Program-made: the position numbers and the translations under genes | The notes under the pieces: generated by a model | Told to the model about the DNA's origin: nothing | Databases searched by the model: none | What the model saw: only the letters and a program-made list of their open reading frames with translations | Shown here: positions 1-7,001 of the stretch, one piece after another | Numbering within the stretch: the stretch's first letter is position 1 | Layout: each line of letters begins with the position of its first letter | Assembly (NCBI GenBank): GCA_910589315.1 | Contig: CAJUTB010000043.1 | Span: forward strand, 1 to 19,739 | Direction: 5' to 3' | DNA from: an uncultured Oscillibacter sp. | Lineage (GTDB): Bacteria > Bacillota > Clostridia > Oscillospirales > Oscillospiraceae | Length of the DNA stretch: 19,739 nt

Positions 1-24
1 TCTTTTCTCTCGCCAGAGAAAAGA
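1..24. repeat. Perfect stem-loop at the window edge
   Basis: Ten-base arms TCTTTTCTCT and AGAGAAAAGA flank the loop CGCC. The element touches the window edge, so its role cannot be decided. It could be a terminator for a gene outside the window or a dispersed palindrome. No T-tract follows it on the plus strand. Confidence 0.5.
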
Positions 25-108
25 AAATGGGGGGTTCAAATTTGGACCAGCCATTTGAACTGGCTGACCACCCCCGCGCCGCGAGGCGCGACCCCTTATG
101 CGAAATAG

Positions 109-140
109 GAAAAAAGGACGACCCCGCAGGAGGCGGGGCC
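109..140 (-). terminator. Intrinsic terminator of the HPr gene
   Basis: On the minus strand a GC-rich hairpin (CCCCGCC, loop TCCT, GCGGGG) ends about 25 nt beyond the HPr stop codon. It is followed within a few bases by a run of six T (plus-strand A-run near 111-116). Confidence 0.7.
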
Positions 141-161
141 GCACGGGGGAACCTGTTTGAC

Positions 162-425
162 TTACTCGCCGAAATTGTCGTTCACCAGCTCCGCCAGCGC
201 GCCCACGGCTTCTTTTTCGTCGGCGCCGTCCGCAATGAGCGTAATGGCGGTGCCTTTGACAATGCCAAGAGACAAAACGCCCAGCAGACTTTTCGCGTTG
301 ACGCGGCGGTCTTCCCGCTCCACCCAAATGCCGCTCTTAAATTCGTTGGCCTTCTGGATGAAGAAGGTGGCGGGTCTGGCGTGCAGACCAACTTCGTTGT
401 TCACAATGATTTCCTGCGTATACAT
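162..425 (-). CDS. ptsH: Phosphocarrier protein HPr
   Basis: An 87-residue HPr, the small cytoplasmic phosphocarrier that passes phosphate from Enzyme I to sugar-specific EIIA proteins. The active-site His15 lies in GLHARPAT. The regulatory Ser46 lies in NAKSLLGVLSLG, which in Firmicutes is phosphorylated by HPr kinase and makes HPr a CcpA co-effector. Length and spacing are normal for the family. I chose the ATG at 425, not the in-frame ATG at 473, because AAGGAG sits about 9 nt before 425 and the fold begins there. No ptsI is adjacent, so the gene is monocistronic, with its own promoter (502-530) and terminator. A catabolite-repression paralogue (Crh) is less likely because His15 is present. 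Confidence 0.93.
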   Translation of the reverse strand: MYTQEIIVNNEVGLHARPATFFIQKANEFKSGIWVEREDRRVNAKSLLGVLSLGIVKGTAITLIADGADEKEAVGALAELVNDNFGE

Positions 426-501
426 GATGCAGCTCTCCTTTTCTATACCAAGATTGGGGTGAACAGCTTCCAAACACTAGGGTCTAAGGAATGATGATAC
501 C

Positions 502-530
502 ATAATAAACGCTTTTCCCCCCGGCGTCAA
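502..530 (-). promoter_or_regulatory. Sigma-A promoter of the HPr gene
   Basis: On the minus strand, TTGACG (525-530), a 17-nt spacer and TATTAT (502-507). Predicted transcription start is near 495, giving a leader of about 70 nt before the HPr start codon. Confidence 0.8.
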
Positions 531-725
531 TGGATATTTTCACTAACATTAAAAAAAATCCGTTTTTTTCAATGTCCGCCGCCCAGAAACACCCCAAATT
601 CCGCGGGGTTTTCCGGGAAAAGCAGGCCCTTTGGCAAGCGGACGGCGGCCTCCTGTGCAAACAGACAAAAAAGAGGGCCGATTTTCTCTCTTTTTTGAAT
701 ATTTTGTAAATGCGCGGCTTTCCTC
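531..725. other. Intergenic stretch between the divergent HPr and hpf promoters
   Basis: No convincing gene. It holds two AT-rich inverted repeats. At 547-574 CATT-A-(A)7 pairs with (T)7-C-AATG around TCCG. At 667-696 AAAAAAGAG pairs with CTCTTTTTT. Neither has the GC stem of a normal terminator. They may be curved or UP-type DNA next to the promoters, or have no role. Confidence 0.4.
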
Positions 726-754
726 TTTCCATCGGCCCACAAATGTGATATGAT
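726..754 (+). promoter_or_regulatory. Probable promoter of hpf
   Basis: TTTCCA (726-731), a 17-nt spacer and TATGAT (749-754). The -35 matches consensus at four of six positions. Predicted start is near 761, about 44 nt before the hpf start codon. Confidence 0.55.
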
Positions 755-804
755 AAGAATCAAGAAGGGACAGGCGTCCCTTTTAGATGAAAGGAGCGAT
801 CTTG

Positions 805-1350
805 ATGAAGTACACGTATACCTGCAAGAAGGTTTCCTTGAATGATTCCATCAAAGACTACGCGGAGAAAAAGATTTCCAAACTGGAACGTTATATCCGT
901 GAGGACGCCACGGCAAATGTGACGTTTTCGGTGGAAAAAGAGCATTTGTGCACCGTGGAAATTACGATTCGGGGCGCAGGGCCGCTCCTGCGGGCCCAGA
1001 CGCAGGCCCCGGACGGCGATATGAGAGGCGCGGTGGATGCCGCCGTTGGCTATATTGAACGCCAGATCCTCAAAAACAAAACGCGCCTGGCCAAGCGGAT
1101 GCGCAGCGAGGGTTTTCCACCCCCGGCTCCAGCCAGCGAGTTCGAGGTGCAGGAGGAGCAGGAGTTCCAAATCATGCGGACCAAACGCTTCTCCGTGAAG
1201 CCCATGAGTGCGGAAGAAGCCATTTTGCAGATGAACCTGCTGGACCACAGCTTCTTCGTTTTCCGCAACAGCGAGGACGACAGCCTCTGCATTGTGTACC
1301 GCCGCAAGAGCGGCGGCTACGGCCTGATCGCCACCGACGAGGAGGCATAA
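805..1350 (+). CDS. hpf: Long-form ribosome hibernation promoting factor
   Basis: A 181-residue protein of the HPF/RaiA/YvyD family, which dimerises 70S ribosomes into inactive 100S particles in slow growth or stress. Residues 1 to about 100 form the HPF/RaiA domain (opening KYTYTCKKVSLNDSIKDYAEKK). After a proline- and glutamate-rich linker, the last 60 residues match the dimerisation domain of long-form HPF (RTKRFSVKPMSAEEAILQM ... HSFFVFRN ... YRRKSGGYGLI). Length is typical of the Firmicutes long form. The ATG at 805 is preferred over 787 because AAAGGAG (790-796) is correctly spaced only for 805. It is a single-gene transcript with its own promoter and terminator. Confidence 0.95.
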   Translation: MKYTYTCKKVSLNDSIKDYAEKKISKLERYIREDATANVTFSVEKEHLCTVEITIRGAGPLLRAQTQAPDGDMRGAVDAAVGYIERQILKNKTRLAKRMRSEGFPPPAPASEFEVQEEQEFQIMRTKRFSVKPMSAEEAILQMNLLDHSFFVFRNSEDDSLCIVYRRKSGGYGLIATDEEA

Positions 1351-1366
1351 AACGTAACCGAACCAA

Positions 1367-1390
1367 GGGGGGCTGTGCCCCCCTTTTTTT
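1367..1390 (+). terminator. Intrinsic terminator of hpf
   Basis: GGGGGGC, loop TGT, GCCCCCC, then seven T (1384-1390). It starts 17 nt after the hpf stop. In the opposite direction the hairpin lies just beyond the stop of the 1410-2495 kinase gene, so it may also slow convergent transcription, although the T-tract on that side is poor. Confidence 0.9.
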
Positions 1391-1409
1391 GCGTCCGTCC
1401 GCGGACCCT

Positions 1410-2495
1410 TTACCGCTTGATGTCGTAACTCATGTTCATGAGGTCCCGAATGGTCTGCGCGTCGTCGGTAATGTTGGCATCGCCGTGAATCGTATGCTTA
1501 ATGGCGCTGCTGGCGACTGCAAAATTGATCATATCCATAGTTCGGTAGCCGTTCATCATGGCGTAAATCAAGCCGCTGGCAAAGGCGTCGCCGCCGCCCA
1601 CGCGGTCGAGAATGTTGAAGGTGAATAGCTTGCTTTCAAATGTGTGCCCTTCGTACCACATGAACGCCTTGAGGCTGTTTTCGCTGCCGCTGTTGGCGTA
1701 GCGCACGTGCCGCGCAATGCACTTCAAATTCGGATACCGCTGGATGAACTGCTGGAAAATCTCGTCCTGCTGCTCGTAGCTGGGCTGGAGCGGTACGCCG
1801 TCCTTCCAGTCGCCCTTTGCGTGGTCGGTTTCGTCCTTCCAGAGATGATACGGCTCAATGCCGAACAGCACATCCACATAGGGCAGGCATTGGGTGCAGT
1901 AATCCCGGGCCTCCTCCCAGGTCCAGAGGCGGCTTCGGAAGTTGCCGTCAAAGCTGACGGTCAGCCCCTTCTCCTTCGCCGTCTTGAGACAGGTCATGAT
2001 AAAGTCCGGGCAGTTGCCGCCCAGGGCCGGGGTAATGCCGCTGAGGTGCAGCCAGGTATATCCGTCCAGCAGCTGGGCGGCGTCCACCTGGGAGAAATCG
2101 AATTCCGTAATCGCGCTGTGCTTCCGGTCGTAAATCACCTTGGAAGCGCGGATGCCGTAACCGGTTTCGAGGTAATATGTACCCAGACGGTGGGTGGGCG
2201 TCTGGTCCGGCGTGGTGAGAATCATAGGCGTGCAATGCACGTCGTTGGAACGCAGCCAGCGCACCGCGCTTTTTCCCAGGCTGTTGTTTGGCACCACGCT
2301 GAAAAAGGTGCTGTCAATCCCCAGGTTTGCCAGCGTGATAGCCATGTTGGCCTCCGCGCCGCCGTAGCTGGCTTCAAAGCTGGAAGCCATACGGATTTTC
2401 TCATAATTCGGCGGCGTGAGGCGCAGCATGATTTCTCCGATGGTAATGAATTTTCCGCCTTCCGCGCCCGCCAGCAGGGGATTTGTGTGCTCCAT
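1410..2495 (-). CDS. PfkB-family sugar kinase, KDG-kinase type (paralogue 2)
   Basis: A 361-residue ribokinase/PfkB-family kinase, most likely acting on 2-keto-3-deoxygluconate or a related 2-keto-3-deoxy sugar acid. It has the N-terminal sheet GEIMLRLTPP (20-29), the substrate motif YGGAEANMA (44-52), IYDRKHSAI (121-129), LSGITPALGG, and the C-terminal anion hole/catalytic motif DRVGGGDAFASG with Asp303 as the expected base. The usual GAGD is GGGD here. It is a clear paralogue of the next gene, but has an extra stretch near residues 217-245 (KDETDHAKGDWKDGVPLQ) and about a dozen extra N-terminal residues. It is the last gene of the eda operon, with GAGAGGAGG before the start. A different substrate from its paralogue (galactonate-derived or another keto acid) is possible. 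Confidence 0.85.
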   Translation of the reverse strand: MEHTNPLLAGAEGGKFITIGEIMLRLTPPNYEKIRMASSFEASYGGAEANMAITLANLGIDSTFFSVVPNNSLGKSAVRWLRSNDVHCTPMILTTPDQTPTHRLGTYYLETGYGIRASKVIYDRKHSAITEFDFSQVDAAQLLDGYTWLHLSGITPALGGNCPDFIMTCLKTAKEKGLTVSFDGNFRSRLWTWEEARDYCTQCLPYVDVLFGIEPYHLWKDETDHAKGDWKDGVPLQPSYEQQDEIFQQFIQRYPNLKCIARHVRYANSGSENSLKAFMWYEGHTFESKLFTFNILDRVGGGDAFASGLIYAMMNGYRTMDMINFAVASSAIKHTIHGDANITDDAQTIRDLMNMSYDIKR

Positions 2496-2533
2496 AAGAA
2501 AAGCCTCCTCTCAAATTTCCAAAAACAGGAACA

Positions 2534-2556
2534 GGCGGGAGAAAATTTCTCCCGCC
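2534..2556 (-). terminator. Hairpin between the two kinase genes
   Basis: A near-perfect palindrome with arms GGCGGGAGAA and TTCTCCCGCC starts about 14 nt after the upstream kinase stop. On the minus strand T-runs follow only about 10 nt later, so it may be a weak terminator, a processing site, or a 3' stabiliser that lowers expression of the distal kinase. Confidence 0.55.
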
Positions 2557-2570
2557 TTGCTGTGCTTGTC

Positions 2571-3593
2571 TTATCTCTGGACGCGGCCGGAGGCGTCGCC
2601 GCCTGCCAGCTTTTCCACTTCCGCCACAGAAACGCGGTTATAGTCGCCTTCGATGGAGTGCTTCAGCGCAGAAGCCGCCACCGCAAACTCCACCGCCTCC
2701 TGGGTCGTCTTGCCGCTGAGGATCGAGTAGATCAGACCGCCGCCGAAGCTGTCGCCGCCGCCCACGCGGTCCACAATACGCAGATGATATTCCTTGGAGA
2801 AGCAGTAATCCTTGCCGTCGTACAGCATACCCGCCCAATCGTTGTCGCTGGCGGAAATGGAGGTGCGCAGGGTGATGGCCACTTTCTCAAAGCCGAACTT
2901 GTCCGCCAGCTGCTTGGCGACGGACTTGTAGCCCTCTTTGTTCAGCTTGCCGCCGTAAATGTCGGTGTTCTCCGCCTCGATGCCAAACACGTCCTTGGCG
3001 TCCTCCTCGTTGGAGATGCAGACGTCCACATACTGACAAAGATCGGTCATGGCCTCCCGGGCCTGCTCGCGGGTCCAGAGCTTGCCGCGGTAGTTCAGGT
3101 CGCAGGAGATCTTTACGCCCTTGGCCTTGGCGGCCTTGCACGCCTGACGGCAGATTTCCACCAGATTGGGACCCAGGGCCGGCGTGATACCGGTGAAGTG
3201 GAACCAGTCCGCGCCCTCGAAGATGGAATCCCAGTCGAAGTCTTCCGGCTTGGCTTCCTGAATGGCGGAATGAGCGCGGTCATAAATGCACACGCTGCCC
3301 CGCTGGGACGCGCCCTTTTCCAGATAGTAAATACCCACGCGGTCGCCGCCGCGGACAATTTTACTGGTGTCCACGCCCAGGGCACGCAGGCTGTTCACCG
3401 CGCCCTGGCCGATGGCGTGGGCGGGGAGCTTGGTGACAAACGCGGTATCCAGGCCGTAGTTTGCCAGGGAGACGGACACGTTGGCCTCGCCGCCGCCGAA
3501 GGTGGCTTGAAGCTGGTCGTCTTGGAAGAAGCGCAGATAGCCGTTAGGGGCCAGACGCAGCATGATTTCACCAAACGTAATTACTTTAGCCAT
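2571..3593 (-). CDS. kdgK: 2-dehydro-3-deoxygluconokinase (KDG kinase)
   Basis: A 340-residue PfkB-family kinase expected to phosphorylate KDG to KDPG with ATP, the step before Eda. Visible motifs are GEIMLRLAPNG (8-18), FGGGEANVS (32-40), IYLEKG-type YYLEKGA near 89, IYDRAHSAI (103-111), FTGITPALGP (133-142), and DRVGGGDSFGGG with Asp281 as catalytic base. IYDR followed by HSAI is characteristic of KDG kinases rather than fructokinases. Length is normal. AAGGAGG is well placed before the ATG. The gene lies in the eda operon after the small Cys-containing gene, with a 46-nt gap. It has a full paralogue immediately downstream. Confidence 0.9.
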   Translation of the reverse strand: MAKVITFGEIMLRLAPNGYLRFFQDDQLQATFGGGEANVSVSLANYGLDTAFVTKLPAHAIGQGAVNSLRALGVDTSKIVRGGDRVGIYYLEKGASQRGSVCIYDRAHSAIQEAKPEDFDWDSIFEGADWFHFTGITPALGPNLVEICRQACKAAKAKGVKISCDLNYRGKLWTREQAREAMTDLCQYVDVCISNEEDAKDVFGIEAENTDIYGGKLNKEGYKSVAKQLADKFGFEKVAITLRTSISASDNDWAGMLYDGKDYCFSKEYHLRIVDRVGGGDSFGGGLIYSILSGKTTQEAVEFAVAASALKHSIEGDYNRVSVAEVEKLAGGDASGRVQR

Positions 3594-3639
3594 AATGTTC
3601 CTCCTTAAAAATCTGCAATGCCTATTTTGGGAATTCGAG

Positions 3640-3858
3640 TCAAAAGCCGTTTAGCTTTTTCTGAATTTCACGCCATTGCCGTGCGTTGGGGTGTTCGCGA
3701 TTCGCAAGATCTTCCGCCGTAACGCCAAGAGATGCCAAACATTGAGCATCTCCTTGCGTATAATCACCAGGACACTCCCACCTCGATTTATTGAAGTTGG
3801 GGCAGTCAACGCAGGCTTCTATACGCAACACATCACACATGTAGTCATAGATGGTCAT
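3640..3858 (-). CDS. Small Cys-containing protein of unknown function
   Basis: A 72-residue protein not recognised as a named family. It begins MTIYDYMCDVLRIEACVDCPNF, with CVDC at residues 17-20 and further cysteines in WECPGDY and AQCLASLG. The pattern suggests a small metal or zinc site. The C-terminus (ANREHPNARQWREIQKKLNGF) is charged and helical in character. I chose the ATG at 3858 because AGAAGGAG precedes it. A longer reading from 3933 would overlap the VOC gene by 29 nt and has no good ribosome binding site. It lies between the VOC gene and kdgK in the same operon, so it probably belongs to the sugar-acid regulon, but no role can be given. Confidence 0.65.
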   Translation of the reverse strand: MTIYDYMCDVLRIEACVDCPNFNKSRWECPGDYTQGDAQCLASLGVTAEDLANREHPNARQWREIQKKLNGF

Positions 3859-3904
3859 TTCAAAGTCTTCTCCTTCTGCCGGATATGCACGACAATGAAA
3901 ATGA

Positions 3905-4252
3905 TTATTTCTTACCCACCAGATGAATCGCAAAGCCGGCGACTTCCTCCGTCAGATAAATCGCGTTCAGGGTGCCGTCGGGCTTGTACTTGGCGGTGTC
4001 CTCCCGGAACGTAAAGCCCTTGGCCTCCAGCTCCGCCTTGGCGGCGGCCACGTCCGGCGTGCCGACCGCAATGTGACCGTGTTCGCCCAGGAAGGGGGCC
4101 TTCATCACCTCAACCAGGGTGTCTGCAAACACGGAGCTGTTTCCCTCCTTGACCTTCCAGCCAAAGAGCGTCTCAAACATCGCCGCGGTTTTCTTGGCGT
4201 CCTCGAGATCTGCGCCGTTAAGGCCGATGTGAGCCAGCGTATATTCAGCCAT
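3905..4252 (-). CDS. VOC (glyoxalase/bleomycin resistance) family protein
   Basis: A 115-residue single VOC-fold protein. It starts AEYTLAHIGLNGADLEDAKKTAAMFETLFGW, the usual first beta-alpha-beta module with a candidate metal-ligand His near residue 8. A second module follows, HGHIAVGTPDVAAAKAELEAKGFTF, ending in AIYLTEEVAGFAIHLVGKK. Its start overlaps the eda stop by 8 nt, so translation is probably coupled to the aldolase. It may act on a keto-acid or aldehyde by-product of the pathway, or assist the aldolase. That is inferred only from position; VOC proteins have very diverse activities. Confidence 0.8.
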   Translation of the reverse strand: MAEYTLAHIGLNGADLEDAKKTAAMFETLFGWKVKEGNSSVFADTLVEVMKAPFLGEHGHIAVGTPDVAAAKAELEAKGFTFREDTAKYKPDGTLNAIYLTEEVAGFAIHLVGKK

Positions 4253-4889
4253 TCCGGGCCTCCTCCACGATCTCGCGGGACTGCTTGCAGAGCGCGGTGA
4301 TCTCGTCCCACTTCTGGTTGTCGATCAGGTCCGCCGTCACCATGTAGGAGCCGCCGCAGGCCGCGATCACAGGACTCTTGATATACTCCGCCAGATTCTT
4401 CAGGGAGATGCCGCCGGTGGGCATGACCTTGAACTGGGGGAAGGGCGCGGACATGGCTTTGATCTTCGCCAGGCCGCCGGACTGCTCTGCGGGGAAGAAT
4501 TTGATCACTTCCAGACCGAATTTCAGCGCGGCATGGTAATCCGTCGGGGTGGTGCAGCCGGGATAAATGGGAATGTTTTTCTCCTGGGCATAGGCAACCA
4601 ATTCCGCGTCAAAGCCTGGGGTGACGATGAACTGACCGCCTGCTTCAATGGTGGCGTCGATCTGGGCGGTGGTGGTGACGGTGCCCGCGCCAACCAGCAT
4701 ATCGGGGCAGGCTTCCTTCATCAGCTTCATAGCCGTATCCGCGCCCGCGGCACGAAACGTCAGCTCCGCCACAGGCACGCCGCCTGCGCACAGAGCCTTT
4801 GCCAGCGCGGCCGCATCCCGCTCGGGATGGTTCAGCTTGATGACCGGTACGACACCAATTTTGGAAATGGCCTCATTCATTGCGTTCAT
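4245..4889 (-). CDS. eda: KDPG/KHG aldolase
   Basis: A 214-residue class I aldolase that cleaves 2-keto-3-deoxy-6-phosphogluconate to pyruvate and glyceraldehyde-3-phosphate, and often 4-hydroxy-2-oxoglutarate too. The Schiff-base lysine is Lys130 in EVIKFFPAE. The general-base glutamate is Glu42 in AELTFR. GAGTV (67-71), VTPGFD (89-94) and the phosphate-binding PTGG (157-160) are present. Length is normal. AGGAGG sits about 7 nt before the ATG at 4889. It heads the five-gene minus-strand unit eda-VOC-small protein-kdgK-kinase 2 and has its own promoter (4955-4982), so it may be expressed apart from the dehydratase gene upstream. Confidence 0.95.
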   Translation of the reverse strand: MNAMNEAISKIGVVPVIKLNHPERDAAALAKALCAGGVPVAELTFRAAGADTAMKLMKEACPDMLVGAGTVTTTAQIDATIEAGGQFIVTPGFDAELVAYAQEKNIPIYPGCTTPTDYHAALKFGLEVIKFFPAEQSGGLAKIKAMSAPFPQFKVMPTGGISLKNLAEYIKSPVIAACGGSYMVTADLIDNQKWDEITALCKQSREIVEEARNG

Positions 4890-4919
4890 AAGTTACCTCC
4901 TGTTTTTGATTCCAAGCGG

Positions 4920-4945
4920 GCCGCCGTCCGCATCCGAACGGCGGC
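4920..4945 (-). promoter_or_regulatory. 5' stem-loop at the start of the eda transcript
   Basis: Arms GCCGCCGT and ACGGCGGC form a stable hairpin beginning a few nucleotides after the predicted transcription start (near 4948). No T-tract follows on the minus strand, so it is not a standard terminator. It is more likely a 5' mRNA stabiliser or a roadblock to read-through from the dehydratase gene. Confidence 0.5.
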
Positions 4946-4954
4946 TCTGCTTCT

Positions 4955-4982
4955 ATCATACATGATTTTTGGCGAATAGCAA
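4955..4982 (-). promoter_or_regulatory. Internal promoter for the eda operon
   Basis: On the minus strand, TTGCTA (4977-4982), a 16-nt spacer and TATGAT (4955-4960). The sequence ATCAT-GT-ATGAT, a short palindrome, overlaps the -10 and could be an operator, although GTATGAT is also simply a good -10. Confidence 0.6.
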
Positions 4983-5008
4983 GATTTTTTTCGTGGCTGG
5001 AGGACCGT

Positions 5009-6757
5009 TTACCGGTCGTAGTTCAGGTACGCGCCCTTCATGGGGGATTCCGCCAGATCGGAGAACAGGCGCAGCACGCCGCGGGGATACTTGGAGGGCT
5101 TCGGCTGCCAGTGTTTTTTCCGTTCGGCAAGGATCGCGTCAATTTCTTCGGGGGTCTTGCGCTCGCCCTTCACGCCGACAATGGCAAGAATCCGCTCCTT
5201 CACGTCCAGCTGAATGAGGTCCCCTTCCTCCACCAGCGCGATAGGACCGCCCGCCTGGGCCTCGGGGCTGCAATGGCCGATGACGGGGCCGGTGGACGCG
5301 CCGGAGAACCGGCCGTCGGTAATCAGGGCGATGCTGCGGCCCAGCTCTTTGTCCGAGGAAATGGCCTCCGAGGTATAGAACATTTCCGGCATACCGGAAC
5401 CCTTGGGACCCTCGTAACGAATGAACACGGCGTCGCCGGGCTTGACGCGGTGATGGAGAACGGCGTCAATGCATTCTTCCTCGCTGTCGAAGGGACGGGC
5501 GTTAAGCACAGCGGAGAACATCTCCTTTGGGCAGGCGGTGTGCTTGATGACCGCGCCCTCGGGGGCCAGATTGCCCTTGAGGATGGCGATGGAACCATCG
5601 GTGCCAATGGCCTTGTCGAAGGGACGGATGATGTCCTCTTTCGTCATGTGAATGTTGTATTTCGCATTGGCCTGGTCGAGCCATTTCTGGCAGCGGTCAT
5701 AGAACCCGTTCTGCTTGAGTTCCTCCAGGTTTTCGCCCAGGGTTTTGCCGGTGACGGTCATCACGTCCAGATGCAGTACGCTCTTGATCTCCTCCATGAT
5801 GGCGGGAACGCCGCCGGCATAGTAGAAGAATTCGGCGGGCCAGCGTCCGGCGGGCCGGAGATCCAGGAGGTAATGGGCTCCGCGGTGGAGGCGGTCGAAG
5901 GTGTCGCCGGTGATTTCCAGACCAAATTCGTGCGCCAGGGCGGGGATGTGCAGGAGGCAGTTTGTGGAGCCGGAAATTGCGGCGTGGACCATGATGGCAT
6001 TTTCAAAGCTGTCCATGGTGACGATGTCGCTGGGGCGCATATGGTCCATATAAGCCAGCTTCACGGCCTGTTCGCCGGCGCGGCGGGCGTATTCGATGAG
6101 GTCGGGGCTGGTGGCGGGGAGCAGCGCGGAGCCGGGCAGGGTCAGGCCCAGGGCCTCGGCCATGATCTGCATGGTGGAGGCGGTGCCGATAAAGGAGCAG
6201 GCCCCGCAGCTGGGGCAGGCGTTGCACTTGGCCCAGTTGAGCTTGGCCTCGTCGATTTCGCCGCGCTCATACTTGGCGGAGTACATTCCCAGCTGCTCCA
6301 GGGTGAGCATGTCGGGACCGGCGGCCATGGTGCCGCCCGTAACCATGATGGAGGGAATATTGACGCGGGCCATGCCCATCAGGTTGCCGGGCATTCCCTT
6401 GTCGCAGCTGGCCATATAAACGCCGGCGTCAAAGGGCGTGGCGTTGGCCTGAATTTCGATCATATTGGCGATCATCTCGCGGCTGGCGAGGGAGTAGTTG
6501 ATTCCGTCGGTGCCCTGGCTTTCGCCGTCGCACATATCGGTGCAGAAATAGCGTGCGCCCTTGCCGCCTGCGGCGGCAATGCCCTCGCAGGCGGCCTGGA
6601 CGAGCTTGTCAAGATGGCCGGAGCCGGGGTGGCTGTCGCCAAATGTACTTTCTACAAAAATTTGAGGTTTTTCAAGGTCCTCGGGCTTCCAGCCGGTGCC
6701 GAGGCGCAGGGGGTCGAGTTCGGGAGCGAGTTTCCGCATTTCCTGGCTGACTAACAT
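5009..6757 (-). CDS. IlvD/Edd-family dehydratase, probably sugar-acid (aldonate) dehydratase
   Basis: A 582-residue Fe-S dehydratase of the IlvD/Edd family. These enzymes remove water from a 2,3-dihydroxy acid. CDKGMPGN (Cys118, with the metal-site Lys120) and CNACPSCGACS (cysteines 178-187) carry cluster ligands. IRYEGPKG and DGRFSGASTG (481-490; Ser485 the expected catalytic base) complete the active site. At the usual first-cysteine region it reads HPGSGHL, like E. coli IlvD, not the PCN of pentonate dehydratases. Neighbouring KDG kinases and Eda argue for gluconate or another aldonate as substrate, giving KDG. 6-phosphogluconate dehydratase (Edd) or true IlvD cannot be excluded. Its promoter is divergent from the GntR gene and it has a long leader. 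GGAAGGA precedes the ATG. Confidence 0.85.
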   Translation of the reverse strand: MLVSQEMRKLAPELDPLRLGTGWKPEDLEKPQIFVESTFGDSHPGSGHLDKLVQAACEGIAAAGGKGARYFCTDMCDGESQGTDGINYSLASREMIANMIEIQANATPFDAGVYMASCDKGMPGNLMGMARVNIPSIMVTGGTMAAGPDMLTLEQLGMYSAKYERGEIDEAKLNWAKCNACPSCGACSFIGTASTMQIMAEALGLTLPGSALLPATSPDLIEYARRAGEQAVKLAYMDHMRPSDIVTMDSFENAIMVHAAISGSTNCLLHIPALAHEFGLEITGDTFDRLHRGAHYLLDLRPAGRWPAEFFYYAGGVPAIMEEIKSVLHLDVMTVTGKTLGENLEELKQNGFYDRCQKWLDQANAKYNIHMTKEDIIRPFDKAIGTDGSIAILKGNLAPEGAVIKHTACPKEMFSAVLNARPFDSEEECIDAVLHHRVKPGDAVFIRYEGPKGSGMPEMFYTSEAISSDKELGRSIALITDGRFSGASTGPVIGHCSPEAQAGGPIALVEEGDLIQLDVKERILAIVGVKGERKTPEEIDAILAERKKHWQPKPSKYPRGVLRLFSDLAESPMKGAYLNYDR

Positions 6758-6994
6758 ATTAAGACATCCTTCCTACAAAAAAATTTTGCGGTATCAGGTG
6801 AGACGGGAGAGAAAAGGCGCACCTGAAAAACGCCTAAAAGAGAACGGAGTGAGGCCGCCGGCAAGACGCTGCCGGACAGTCTGGAGGAGCGCGGTCCGTG
6901 AGAAACTGTTTTTGCCTGCCGTTTTGTTCAGGAAAAAGCAGGGGCGGAAGGGGATTTGCAGGAGGAGACCCCTTCCGCCGCTCCCCCTAAAGCA
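6758..6994 (-). promoter_or_regulatory. Long structured leader of the dehydratase gene with terminator-like hairpin
   Basis: About 237 nt lie between the predicted start and the ATG. Close to the 5' end, an 11-bp perfect stem (GGCGGAAGGGG, 6969-6979, with CCCCTTCCGCC, 6943-6953) is followed after five bases by TTTTT (6933-6937), resembling an early terminator. Further down are CCGGCA/TGCCGG (6858-6875) and two overlapping pairings, AGGCG/CGCCT then TTTT, and CAGGTG/CACCTG (6796-6826 region), which nest or interlock. The leader could be an attenuator. No known riboswitch class was recognised. Confidence 0.5.
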
Positions 6995-7001
6995 CGCCCT
7001 C

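Noticed and set aside
1644..3608. Long plus-strand open frame of 654 codons opposite the two kinase genes
   Set aside because: It spans two well-supported genes and the gap between them in antisense, has low-complexity Ala/Gly/His-rich translation, and no family motif. It is a by-product of GC-rich codon use.
3859..3933. Longer start for the small Cys-containing protein
   Set aside because: It would overlap the VOC gene end and lacks a ribosome binding site, whereas 3858 has AGAAGGAG upstream.
4955..4966. GTATGAT at the eda promoter as a third copy of the regulator site
   Set aside because: TATGAT is the -10 itself, and GTATGAT also occurs at the unrelated nucleoside kinase promoter (18804-18810), so the match carries little weight.
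5111..6754. Plus-strand open frame opposite the dehydratase gene
   Set aside because: Antisense to a full-length enzyme with complete motifs; the translation is Gly/Ala/Val-rich without recognisable domains.
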